Below, piece by piece: positions 9,183 to 16,513 of a stretch of DNA of 50,988 nucleotides; the stretch's first letter is position 1, and each line of letters opens with the position of its first letter. This stretch comes from an uncultured SAR86 cluster bacterium (GTDB lineage: Bacteria > Pseudomonadota > Gammaproteobacteria > Magnimaribacterales > TMED112). The position numbers and the translations under genes were made by a program. Below the pieces are notes generated by a model. The model saw only the letters and a program-made list of their open reading frames with translations. It was not told where the DNA came from and did no database searches. The stretch covers positions 1-50,988 of the forward strand of contig CABZLG010000006.1 of assembly GCA_902526535.1 (NCBI GenBank), read 5' to 3'.

Positions 9183-10482
9183 AAAAGTTTTAAAAGATTT
9201 AATTGATAAAAGTTTTAGTGAGTTCGATTTAGTTCAAGGCTCACTTGTAAAAGCCAGCGTTTTAGAAATTGGAAAAAAATGGGTAACACTTGATGTTGGT
9301 TTCAAATCTGATGGGCTCGTTCCTCTCGAAGAATTTCAAGATCTTAAAAATGGTATTGAAATCGAAGTAGGAGATCAAACAGAAGTCATTCTTGATGCTC
9401 TTGACGATGGATTTGGAGAAATTAGGCTCTCACGTGAAAAAGCAAGAAAACAGGAAACTTGGGATAAGCTTGAGAAGGCTCATGCTGAAGGCGAATATGT
9501 CGAAGCAAAAGTCACTAATAAGGTAAAAGGAGGTTTTACTGTATTTGTTGATTTAGTGAAAGCCTTTTTACCTGGATCTCTTATAGATCCTAAAGGTGGA
9601 AAAGATTATCCAGATTTGAGTGGTCAAACTCTTGAATTTAAAGTAATGAAATTCGATAAGAAAAGAACAAATATTGTCCTTTCAAGAAAAGCAGTTCTAC
9701 AAGAGCAGAACTCTGAAGAAAGAGAAAGGCTCCTTAAGACAATAAAAGAGGGAGAAAAAATTGAGGGAATAGTTAAGAATCTTACAGATTATGGAGCGTT
9801 TGTTGATCTAGGAGGTATGGACGGTCTTTTACATGTCACTGATTTGTCGTGGAAACGTGTTGCTCAACCAAAAGATGTTTTGAAAGTTGGCGACAAAATG
9901 GAATTTTTAGTCTTATCTTTCGACAAAGAAAAAATGAGAGTTTCTCTGGGGTTGAAACAACTAACAGGAGATCCGTGGAAAGAATTAGAATCAAAGTATC
10001 ATGTAGGCCAAGTTATTGAAGGAGAGGTAACACTTACTACTGATTATGGATGCTTTGTAAAACTTGAAGAACATATTGAAGGATTAGTACATATTACAGA
10101 CTTAGATTGGAAAAATAAGAATATTGACCCATCTTCTATATTAAACAAGGGCGACAAAATCGAAGTGAAAATTATGGAAATTGATATGGAAGAAAGAAAA
10201 ATATCTTTGAGTAAAAAACATACTCTTGAAAATCCATGGAAAGCCTTTGAAGATAAGCATAATAACGGTGATGTTCTAGAAGGCTTAAAGATTAAGTCAG
10301 TTACAGATTTTGGAATATTTGTTGATCTAGAAGGGGGGATAGATGGCCTTATTCATCATTCTGAAATCGATACTGGCACACAATCAATAGAAGAAGTCTA
10401 TCAAGAGGGGCAGCCTATAAATGTCTCAATTAGTGGAATGGATTCGGAGAGGGAGAGAATTTCATTAACTCTTCTTTCCTAG
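9169..10482 (+). CDS. rpsA: 30S ribosomal protein S1, five S1 domains
   Basis: S1 captures mRNA on the 30S subunit. About five S1/OB repeats can be read, starting near residues 22, 105, 195, 280 and 365, with signatures such as GAFVDLGGMDGLLHVTDLSW and GIFVDLEGGIDGLIHHSE. E. coli S1 has six repeats and 557 residues; this one has 437, so the last repeat is missing. The ATG lies 14 bases inside cmk without a Shine-Dalgarno, as is usual for rpsA. The ihfB gene that commonly follows in gammaproteobacteria is absent. Confidence 0.95.
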   Translation: MKDTEKVLKDLIDKSFSEFDLVQGSLVKASVLEIGKKWVTLDVGFKSDGLVPLEEFQDLKNGIEIEVGDQTEVILDALDDGFGEIRLSREKARKQETWDKLEKAHAEGEYVEAKVTNKVKGGFTVFVDLVKAFLPGSLIDPKGGKDYPDLSGQTLEFKVMKFDKKRTNIVLSRKAVLQEQNSEERERLLKTIKEGEKIEGIVKNLTDYGAFVDLGGMDGLLHVTDLSWKRVAQPKDVLKVGDKMEFLVLSFDKEKMRVSLGLKQLTGDPWKELESKYHVGQVIEGEVTLTTDYGCFVKLEEHIEGLVHITDLDWKNKNIDPSSILNKGDKIEVKIMEIDMEERKISLSKKHTLENPWKAFEDKHNNGDVLEGLKIKSVTDFGIFVDLEGGIDGLIHHSEIDTGTQSIEEVYQEGQPINVSISGMDSERERISLTLLS

Positions 10483-10502
10483 ATTTCAAAGCCTCTTTAA
10501 AA

Positions 10503-10508
10503 TACAAT
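10503..10508 (+). promoter_or_regulatory. Putative -10 box before pyrF
   Basis: TACAAT lies 7 nt before the pyrF ATG. A transcript from it would be nearly leaderless. No Shine-Dalgarno and no good -35 are visible, so the support is positional only. Confidence 0.3.
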
Positions 10509-10515
10509 TTTTCTT

Positions 10516-11169
10516 ATGATTTCTAAAAGGCTGATAATTGCTTTAGATACTGATGACTTAAATCTCGTGAAGAAATTAAGTGGTTTTTTCAATCCAAATT
10601 TATGCTTAATGAAAGTAGGTCTTCAGTTATACATAGCACATGGAAAAAAAGTCCTAGACTATTTAAGCGAGCAAGGTTTTGAAATTTTTTTAGATTTAAA
10701 ACTACATGATATTCCAAATACTATCGCTAAAGCCATTAAAGAAATTCAGCAATTTAACATAAAGATGACAACAATTCATTCTCAGGGTGGAGTAGAAATG
10801 ATAAACGCAGCCCTTGATCAGTCAAATGATATTAAGATTCTTGCTGTAAGTATTTTAACAAGTTTGGATAAGCAAGATATTTATAAACTGTATGATAATG
10901 ATTTTGAAAAACAATTCGAAATGCTTCTTAAGGTTATAACAGATACAAATACTCATGGAATAGTGTGTAGTTCTCATGAGCTCGATAAAATTAGAGAAGA
11001 AAACCTTATTAAAGTTGTTCCCGGAATAAGAAATATGCATGTTTCAGATGATCAAAAAAGAATAATGTCGTCTAATGAAGCATATGCAAACGGAGCTGAT
11101 TTTATAGTTGTGGGAAGACCAATAATCAACTCTGAAAATCCGTCAGAAGAATACAAAAAATATTTATGA
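10516..11169 (+). CDS. pyrF: Orotidine 5'-phosphate decarboxylase
   Basis: PyrF decarboxylates OMP to UMP. The barrel enzyme shows the N-terminal motif LIIALDTDD, the active-site motif FLDLKLHDIPNTIAKA containing the catalytic Asp-Lys-Asp set, and the phosphate-binding end GADFIVVGRPI. At 217 residues it is close to the family length of about 230. The ATG begins 33 bases after rpsA, and the end overlaps pgi (ATGA). UMP made here feeds the UDP- and CMP-sugar supply. Confidence 0.96.
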   Translation: MISKRLIIALDTDDLNLVKKLSGFFNPNLCLMKVGLQLYIAHGKKVLDYLSEQGFEIFLDLKLHDIPNTIAKAIKEIQQFNIKMTTIHSQGGVEMINAALDQSNDIKILAVSILTSLDKQDIYKLYDNDFEKQFEMLLKVITDTNTHGIVCSSHELDKIREENLIKVVPGIRNMHVSDDQKRIMSSNEAYANGADFIVVGRPIINSENPSEEYKKYL

Positions 11170-12428
11170 TTATTTTAAATAATTCGAATAAATTCAAAAA
11201 AGGTAAATTTGAAAATTTAGAAATTGAATTTAATCTTGAAGAGAATTTAACTTTTAACAACAACTCATTAGTCAAAAAATTTAATCAGATATATGATGGT
11301 TCAATTTGTAATTTCACTGAAAATAAAACCGCATCACATTTTAATTACAAAAAGCGAACTGAACAGGAGTTTTTAAAACACCATAAGGATTTATTAAATT
11401 TTTCCGAAGATATTGGTAAATCTGGGAAAAATGTATATTTTTTTGGAATTGGCGGATCAAATATATCGCCTAAAATTTTTTATGATCTTTACAAAGAGAA
11501 AAGTCTTAATAAATTTTATTTTATTACTGGTAGTGACCCAGAGGAATTGAAAAGTATTACAGTTTCAGAAAGTGATATAGCTATTATTGCTTCAAAATCC
11601 TTTTCAACATTGGAAACTTTAGACTCATACAAAAGGGTATGTGGAAAAAAAGTATTAAAAAACACGTTTGCAATTACATCTAATGTCAATGCAGCTACTA
11701 ATTTTGGAATTCCTAAAAATAATGTTTTAAAACTTAATAGTGATACAGGCGGAAGGTTTTCAGCATGGAGTCCAGTGAATATAGTTTTACCAATTTTAAC
11801 AGGGGAGGAGGGTTTTAATTCATTTTTGGATGGTGGTTTAAAAATGGACAAATTTTGTTTAGAAAATGAAAATAATCCGGCTTTATTACTTAGCATAAGT
11901 GATGTTCTCATTAGAAAGTTTTGTAACTCTCTGGTAGTTTTAAATTATGATTTCAGGCTAAGAAACTTTTTTGAGTTTGCTCAGCAAATTGAGATGGAGT
12001 CTAATGGAAAATCTTTCAATATTAATAATGAGTTGTTAAATAATCATACTTACTTATTATTCGGTGGATATGGACCAAGATGTCAGCACTCTTTCTTTCA
12101 GAGTCTTTTTCAAGGGTCTGAAAATATCAACACTTATTTTATAGCAGAAAAAACAAGTAACCTTAACTATAAACAAATGAAAGCCCAAGTTCATTCACTT
12201 AGAAATCCAGAAATAGAAATTTCAAATAATGCAGAAAATCCACATTTAACAACTAGAAAACAGCCAGTGACTGTAATTGAATTGGATGATCTCACACCCT
12301 ATAGTATTGGACAACTTTTTGCACTTTGGGAGAATAAGTCAATTTTTAATAGCCTTCACTACAGGACTAACGCTTTTGATCAGTTTGGAGTTGAACTTGG
12401 CAAAAAAAATACTAAGAAGTTCTTATAA
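11166..12428 (+). CDS. pgi: Glucose-6-phosphate isomerase, short form
   Basis: Pgi interconverts glucose-6-phosphate and fructose-6-phosphate. Motifs in order are GIGGSNISP, SKSFSTLETL, GGRFSAWSPVNI, QQIEMESNGKS with the catalytic Glu, GPRCQHSFFQSLFQGS with the catalytic His, and NAFDQFGVELGKK with the C-terminal Lys. It has 420 residues against 549 in E. coli, with the N-terminal region and connecting loops shortened while every active-site block remains. It sits between pyrF and uvrC with 4-base and 1-base overlaps. Confidence 0.95.
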   Translation: MIILNNSNKFKKGKFENLEIEFNLEENLTFNNNSLVKKFNQIYDGSICNFTENKTASHFNYKKRTEQEFLKHHKDLLNFSEDIGKSGKNVYFFGIGGSNISPKIFYDLYKEKSLNKFYFITGSDPEELKSITVSESDIAIIASKSFSTLETLDSYKRVCGKKVLKNTFAITSNVNAATNFGIPKNNVLKLNSDTGGRFSAWSPVNIVLPILTGEEGFNSFLDGGLKMDKFCLENENNPALLLSISDVLIRKFCNSLVVLNYDFRLRNFFEFAQQIEMESNGKSFNINNELLNNHTYLLFGGYGPRCQHSFFQSLFQGSENINTYFIAEKTSNLNYKQMKAQVHSLRNPEIEISNNAENPHLTTRKQPVTVIELDDLTPYSIGQLFALWENKSIFNSLHYRTNAFDQFGVELGKKNTKKFL

Positions 12429-14179
12429 TGAATAATTTAAGTCAAAAAGCAGCTGAATTTCCGGACTCTCCTGGTGTCTATAGATTTTTTAAAGATAAAA
12501 AGATTCTGTATATAGGTAAAGCGAAATCACTAAAAAAAAGGGTAAAGACTTACTTTGGAAAATCATTGAAGGAATTCAAAACACAAAAACTTGTAAATCA
12601 GATAACTGGAATGGATTTTATTGAGACAAATAATGAGACAGAAGCATTATTGCTTGAGCAAAATTTAATAAAAACTGAACAACCGCCGTTTAACATACTT
12701 TTGAGAGATGATAAAACATTTCCCTATATAGAGCTGACAGAAAAACATGATTTCCCTGGAATTTTTTTTAAAAGAACAAGAAAATCTGAAAAAAATCTTT
12801 TTGGTCCCTTTACTAGCGCTAGTGCAACAAGGTTAGCTATAAGCGAAATACAAAAAATATTTAATCTACGAACATGCAATGATGTATTTTTCTCCAATAG
12901 ATCCAGGGCATGTCTTCAATATCAAATTGGAAAATGTTCTGGTCCTTGTGTTGGTTTAATACAGAAACTTGATTATGAACAAGATGTGTTTGGTGCAAAA
13001 GAGACACTTAGAGGAAATTTTTCAAAGATTATTTCAAAGTTAAGATCTGAAATGAATTTTTACTCGCAAATAGAAAATTTTGAAAAAGCTGGAGAAATTA
13101 AAAGGAAAATTGAAGCGCTAAGAAGAGTAGAAGAAACTCAAATAATTTTTTCTGGAGGTGATCAAATAAAGGTGATAGGAATGGCTTGTGAGGGTGATGA
13201 GGTTTCATTTGTTGTAATTGACGTAATAAAAAACTCTTTTTCAAATATCAAAAAATACTCATTTAAAAATAAACTCGAAAAAAATTCAAATGAAATTACT
13301 GAGGAATTCATAAGTCGTTTAGTTTTATCAAACCCACAAATAAAAGAAATTGTTTTTGCAGGAGACGAAATTAATTCCCCATTTTTTCCACATATAACTT
13401 TCACTAAACCTTCAGGTGGCAAAAAAATTAAGTGGGCCGAAATGGCAAATAGAAATGCCCGCAATCTGCTAAGCTTAAGATTACAAAGAGGTTTAAAATA
13501 TGAATCTTCATTAGAGTTTATAAAAAATAACTTAAATCTTGATACAAACAATATTGGGATAGTGGGCTTTGATGTAAGTGGTGGAGCAGGAGACATACAG
13601 ACTGTATCCTGCGTATTTTTTGATTCCTCTGGCCCCAATAAATCGAAGTATAGATTTTTTAGGGTACCAATAAAAAATTCTGAATCAGATCTTGAGGCTT
13701 TGTTATTCGGGATTAAGAGGTACCTAAAAAATAATTTCGAAGTGAGCCTAATTTTGATAGATGGTGGTAAAACGCATTTAAATTATATCAAGAAGAATTT
13801 AAAAAATGTTAAGGCTAAATTTGTATCGGTTGGAAAAGGTGAAAAAAGAAAATATGGCATCGAAAATTTATTCTATGAGGATAAGAGAATTGAGTTTAGA
13901 ACTAACAATTCAATTTCAAAGATTTTTCTTGATGTAAGAGACGAAGCTCATAGATTTGCTCTCAAAAACTTCAGATCAGTAAAAAGAAAAAATCTTACCA
14001 AACATTTTTTACAAGACATTGATGGAATAGGGCCTAAAACAATTGATAAGATTTATAAAAACTATGTGAGCCTTGAAAATTTAGCGAAATATTCAGCTAA
14101 AGAAGTATCTGAAGAGTTAGGCCTCAATATAAATATCGCAAAAAAAATACAAACTTCCTTAGAAGAAATCTATAATTAA
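12428..14179 (+). CDS. uvrC: UvrABC excinuclease subunit C
   Basis: UvrC makes the dual incisions in nucleotide excision repair. The N-terminal GIY-YIG nuclease domain is clear (SPGVYRFFKDKKILYIGKAK). The cysteine-rich YQIGKCSGPCVG follows near residue 165, then a UVR segment near 200 (IENFEKAGEIKRKIEAL). The RNase H-like second nuclease domain contains VGFDVSGGAGD and LILIDGGKTH. A C-terminal helix-hairpin-helix is seen at DIDGIGPKTIDKIYKNY. At 583 residues it is slightly shorter than E. coli UvrC (610). Its start overlaps the pgi stop by one base. Confidence 0.97.
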   Translation: MNNLSQKAAEFPDSPGVYRFFKDKKILYIGKAKSLKKRVKTYFGKSLKEFKTQKLVNQITGMDFIETNNETEALLLEQNLIKTEQPPFNILLRDDKTFPYIELTEKHDFPGIFFKRTRKSEKNLFGPFTSASATRLAISEIQKIFNLRTCNDVFFSNRSRACLQYQIGKCSGPCVGLIQKLDYEQDVFGAKETLRGNFSKIISKLRSEMNFYSQIENFEKAGEIKRKIEALRRVEETQIIFSGGDQIKVIGMACEGDEVSFVVIDVIKNSFSNIKKYSFKNKLEKNSNEITEEFISRLVLSNPQIKEIVFAGDEINSPFFPHITFTKPSGGKKIKWAEMANRNARNLLSLRLQRGLKYESSLEFIKNNLNLDTNNIGIVGFDVSGGAGDIQTVSCVFFDSSGPNKSKYRFFRVPIKNSESDLEALLFGIKRYLKNNFEVSLILIDGGKTHLNYIKKNLKNVKAKFVSVGKGEKRKYGIENLFYEDKRIEFRTNNSISKIFLDVRDEAHRFALKNFRSVKRKNLTKHFLQDIDGIGPKTIDKIYKNYVSLENLAKYSAKEVSEELGLNINIAKKIQTSLEEIYN

Positions 14180-14181
14180 CT

Positions 14182-14616
14182 ATGAGCGCAAGATTTCATT
14201 TAGCAATAGCTGTAAATTCCATAGAAGAGGCTAGGTTATTTTACTGTGACTTTCTTGGATGTGAATCAGGAAATTTTGAGGAAGGTAAATGGCTAGACAT
14301 AAATTTTTGGGGAAATGAACTTACATTGCATGAAGCTCAACATCAAGATGAAATAAAATCTACCAACAGACATCACGTTGATATGGGAGAAGTATGTGTT
14401 CCACATTTCGGAATTCATCTTTCTCGAGATGCTTTTGATGAGGTTAAAAAAAGAATTGATTCAACTGATAAGCATACTTACCTTGATAAGCCTTATCTAA
14501 GATTTAAGGATGATGATAGAGAGCAAGAAACCTTCTTTATTAGAGATCCAAGCGGCAACGCCTTAGAGATCAAAACAATGAAAGTTCCTGAGTCGCTTTG
14601 GGAAATCAGCTCTTGA
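14182..14616 (+). CDS. VOC/glyoxalase-family protein
   Basis: This 144-residue protein has the paired beta-alpha-beta-beta-beta fold of the vicinal-oxygen-chelate superfamily. Likely metal ligands are the His in RFHLAIAV, the His residues in PHFGIHLS and the Glu in NALEIKTM. The segment FFIRDPSGNALEIK is the standard C-terminal VOC signature. It starts two bases after the uvrC stop, so it is co-transcribed with it. The family covers lyases, dioxygenases and resistance proteins, and the sequence does not settle the substrate. Confidence 0.85.
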   Translation: MSARFHLAIAVNSIEEARLFYCDFLGCESGNFEEGKWLDINFWGNELTLHEAQHQDEIKSTNRHHVDMGEVCVPHFGIHLSRDAFDEVKKRIDSTDKHTYLDKPYLRFKDDDREQETFFIRDPSGNALEIKTMKVPESLWEISS

Positions 14617-14702
14617 TAAAATTATTTAATCAGTTAATATCACATCTCTATGAAATTTGAATTAAATTTTTCCAATTGCTAATCAGCATGCATTCAATCT
14701 TT

Positions 14703-14708
14703 TATAAT
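14703..14708 (+). promoter_or_regulatory. Putative -10 box of infC operon
   Basis: TATAAT is 11 nt before the TTG codon taken as the infC start and 8 nt before an in-frame ATT. It lies in a 100-base intergenic stretch (14617-14716) in which nothing else recognisable was seen. It probably drives infC-rpmI-rplT-pheS-pheT and the genes beyond. No matching -35 at normal spacing was found. Confidence 0.55.
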
Positions 14709-14719
14709 CTAAAACAATT

Positions 14720-15256
14720 TTGAGACCACAAAGAAGAAGAAAGCCACCACCAGCGCCTGTAAATCAGTTTATTAGGGCTAATAAATTAACAGTCATTTCA
14801 AGTTCAGGTGAAAACTTGGGCATTTATAGTAAAGATGAGGCAATTAACCTTGCCAAAAATGAGGGATTAGATCTTTTACAGATTACGTTTGATAAAGAGC
14901 CATGCATTGCAAAAATAATTGATTATGGAAAGTATAAGTTTGATCAAAAGAAGAAACAGTCAGCGGCTAAAAAAAATCAGAAGAGAATCGAACAAAAAGA
15001 GATAAAAATGCGTCCTAATATCGATAAAGGAGATATAGATGTGAAACTTAAAAAAATCTTAGGTTTTCTAGAAAAAAGAGCTAATGTAAAAATATCTGTA
15101 GTATTCAGAGGAAGAGAGCTTGGAAATACTTCTTTTGGTAAGAGTTTACTTGACAGTATCATTAAAGAAACCGAAGATATTGCAACTGTCTTAGTAGAGC
15201 CAAAGTTTGAAAATAGGACATATAGTGCTTTACTGACGTCAAAAAAAATAAAATGA
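14720..15256 (+). CDS. infC: Translation initiation factor IF-3
   Basis: IF-3 keeps 30S subunits free and proofreads start codons. The protein shows the N-terminal [20 protein letters not shown] region, the basic linker [13 protein letters not shown], and the C-terminal domain [20 protein letters not shown] and FRGRELGNT. No ATG is available: an in-frame TAA lies four codons upstream of the TTG, leaving only ATT (14717) or TTG (14720). Both are rare starts. E. coli infC uses AUU for autoregulation by IF-3. TTG is chosen because it gives the 11-nt box spacing seen at other genes. The end overlaps rpmI. Confidence 0.96.
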   Translation: MRPQRRRKPPPAPVNQFIRANKLTVISSSGENLGIYSKDEAINLAKNEGLDLLQITFDKEPCIAKIIDYGKYKFDQKKKQSAAKKNQKRIEQKEIKMRPNIDKGDIDVKLKKILGFLEKRANVKISVVFRGRELGNTSFGKSLLDSIIKETEDIATVLVEPKFENRTYSALLTSKKIK

Positions 15257-15444
15257 CAAAATTAAAGAATCATTCGGGTGCAAAAAAAAGGTTTAAAGCG
15301 ACCGGCTCAGGTCTCAAGTCGCGCTCGTCCGGAAGGAATCATATTTTGTCCAAACACTCAACTAAGAAAAAAAGGCATGCTAGAGGAACATCTAATTTAG
15401 AGGGTGCAAATCTTAAAGTCGTGAATAAACTATTGGAGGCATAA
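15253..15444 (+). CDS. rpmI: 50S ribosomal protein L35
   Basis: This 63-residue basic protein has the L35 signature [20 protein letters not shown] at the N-terminus and [21 protein letters not shown] further on. It sits in the conserved infC-rpmI-rplT order. Its ATG overlaps the infC stop (ATGA), and its stop overlaps the rplT ATG by one base. The GC content is locally higher than in its neighbours, as expected for a ribosomal protein gene rich in Lys, Arg and Ser. Confidence 0.97.
   Translation: MTKLKNHSGAKKRFKATGSGLKSRSSGRNHILSKHSTKKKRHARGTSNLEGANLKVVNKLLEA
15435..15439 (+). promoter_or_regulatory. Shine-Dalgarno of rplT
   Basis: GGAGG lies 4 nt before the rplT ATG, inside the end of rpmI. 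It shows that anti-SD pairing is still used for internal operon genes in this genome. Confidence 0.7.
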
Positions 15445-15791
15445 TGCCAAGAACAACAAAAGGAAACTTAGCATCAAAGAAACATAAAGCTGTTTTGGCT
15501 AGAACAAAAGGGCATTATGGTGCAAGATCTAGACTCTTTAAGACAGCCAAGCAATCTCTAATAAAATCTATGCAATATGCCTATAGAGACAGAAAAAATA
15601 GAAAAAGAGATTTTAGAAGACTTTGGATTACTCGAATCAATGCAGAAGTGAGAAACTTAGGATATACATATTCAAAATTCATAGATGGATTGAATAAAAA
15701 GGGCATAGAACTTGACAGAAAGATGCTCTCAGAGTTAGCTATACAGGATAAAGCAACTTTTGAAAAAGTTGTAAAAACTGCTATAGATTAA
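15444..15791 (+). CDS. rplT: 50S ribosomal protein L20
   Basis: L20 binds 23S rRNA early in 50S assembly. The 115-residue protein has the family motifs [45 protein letters not shown] and [24 protein letters not shown]. It is preceded by a strong GGAGG. The stop overlaps the pheS ATG by one base, so pheS translation is likely coupled to it. Confidence 0.98.
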   Translation: MPRTTKGNLASKKHKAVLARTKGHYGARSRLFKTAKQSLIKSMQYAYRDRKNRKRDFRRLWITRINAEVRNLGYTYSKFIDGLNKKGIELDRKMLSELAIQDKATFEKVVKTAID

Positions 15792-16513
15792 TGTCAGAAC
15801 CAAAAGATATTTTTATACCAACTTTAGATAGAGAATTAGGCTCTATCCACCCGATAAATCAAGTAAAGTTTGAACTTATTAAATTACTTACCTCATTTGG
15901 CTTTGAAGTTGCTGAAGGACCTGAAATAGAAAGTGAAAAAAACAATTTCGATATGCTTAATATACCTGCCACACATCCTGCTAGAGAAATGCATGATACC
16001 TTTTACGTTGGTAATAAAAAAAATGTTTTAAGAACTCATACTTCTCCTGTGCAAGTGAGATGTATGTTAAGAAACAAACCTCCAATATCATTCATATCGC
16101 CTGGCAAAGTATATAGAAAAGATGATGACTCTACTCATTTGCCAATGTTCCATCAAATTGAAGGTATTTATATTGACCAAGGAGTGAGTTTTGCTCATTT
16201 AAAAGACCTCATTTATAAAATTTGCTCATCTTTATTTGGAGAAAAAATAAAAATACGATTTAGACCCTCTTACTTTCCATTCACTGAACCATCGGCTGAA
16301 GTGGATATACTTTTTGGAAAAAAATGGCTTGAGATTTTAGGTTGTGGGGTTGTAAATCCAAAAGTTCTTAGTAATTGTAAAATAGATTCAAAAAAATTCT
16401 CTGGTTTGGCATTTGGTTTGGGCATTGAAAGGATTGCTATGCTTAAATATGGCGTTAAAGATATCCGAGAGTTTTACAAATCTAACTTAGATTTTTTAAG
16501 GCAATTTAAATGA
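15791..16513 (+). CDS. pheS: Phenylalanyl-tRNA synthetase alpha subunit lacking N-terminal coiled coil
   Basis: PheS is the catalytic subunit of the class II synthetase that charges tRNA-Phe. The catalytic core is complete: HPINQVKFELIKLL, GPEIESEKNNFDMLNIP, HDTFYV, RTHTSPVQVR, MFHQIEGI, motif 2 RFRPSYFPFTEPSAEVD, and motif 3 GLAFGLGIERIAMLKYG. The protein is only 240 residues against 327 in E. coli. The missing 85 or so residues are the N-terminal coiled coil that contacts tRNA. The start is fixed by a one-base overlap with rplT, so the domain is not hidden upstream. The partner PheT is also reduced. Confidence 0.96.
   Translation: MSEPKDIFIPTLDRELGSIHPINQVKFELIKLLTSFGFEVAEGPEIESEKNNFDMLNIPATHPAREMHDTFYVGNKKNVLRTHTSPVQVRCMLRNKPPISFISPGKVYRKDDDSTHLPMFHQIEGIYIDQGVSFAHLKDLIYKICSSLFGEKIKIRFRPSYFPFTEPSAEVDILFGKKWLEILGCGVVNPKVLSNCKIDSKKFSGLAFGLGIERIAMLKYGVKDIREFYKSNLDFLRQFK

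Noticed and set aside
13162-13638. 158-residue minus-strand ORF inside uvrC
   Set aside because: It is a shadow of the uvrC reading frame with no motif or start signal.
14617-14716. Possible leader RNA or attenuator before infC
   Set aside because: No stable stem-loop with a U-run or recognisable riboswitch was found in the 100 bases; only the TATAAT box stands out.
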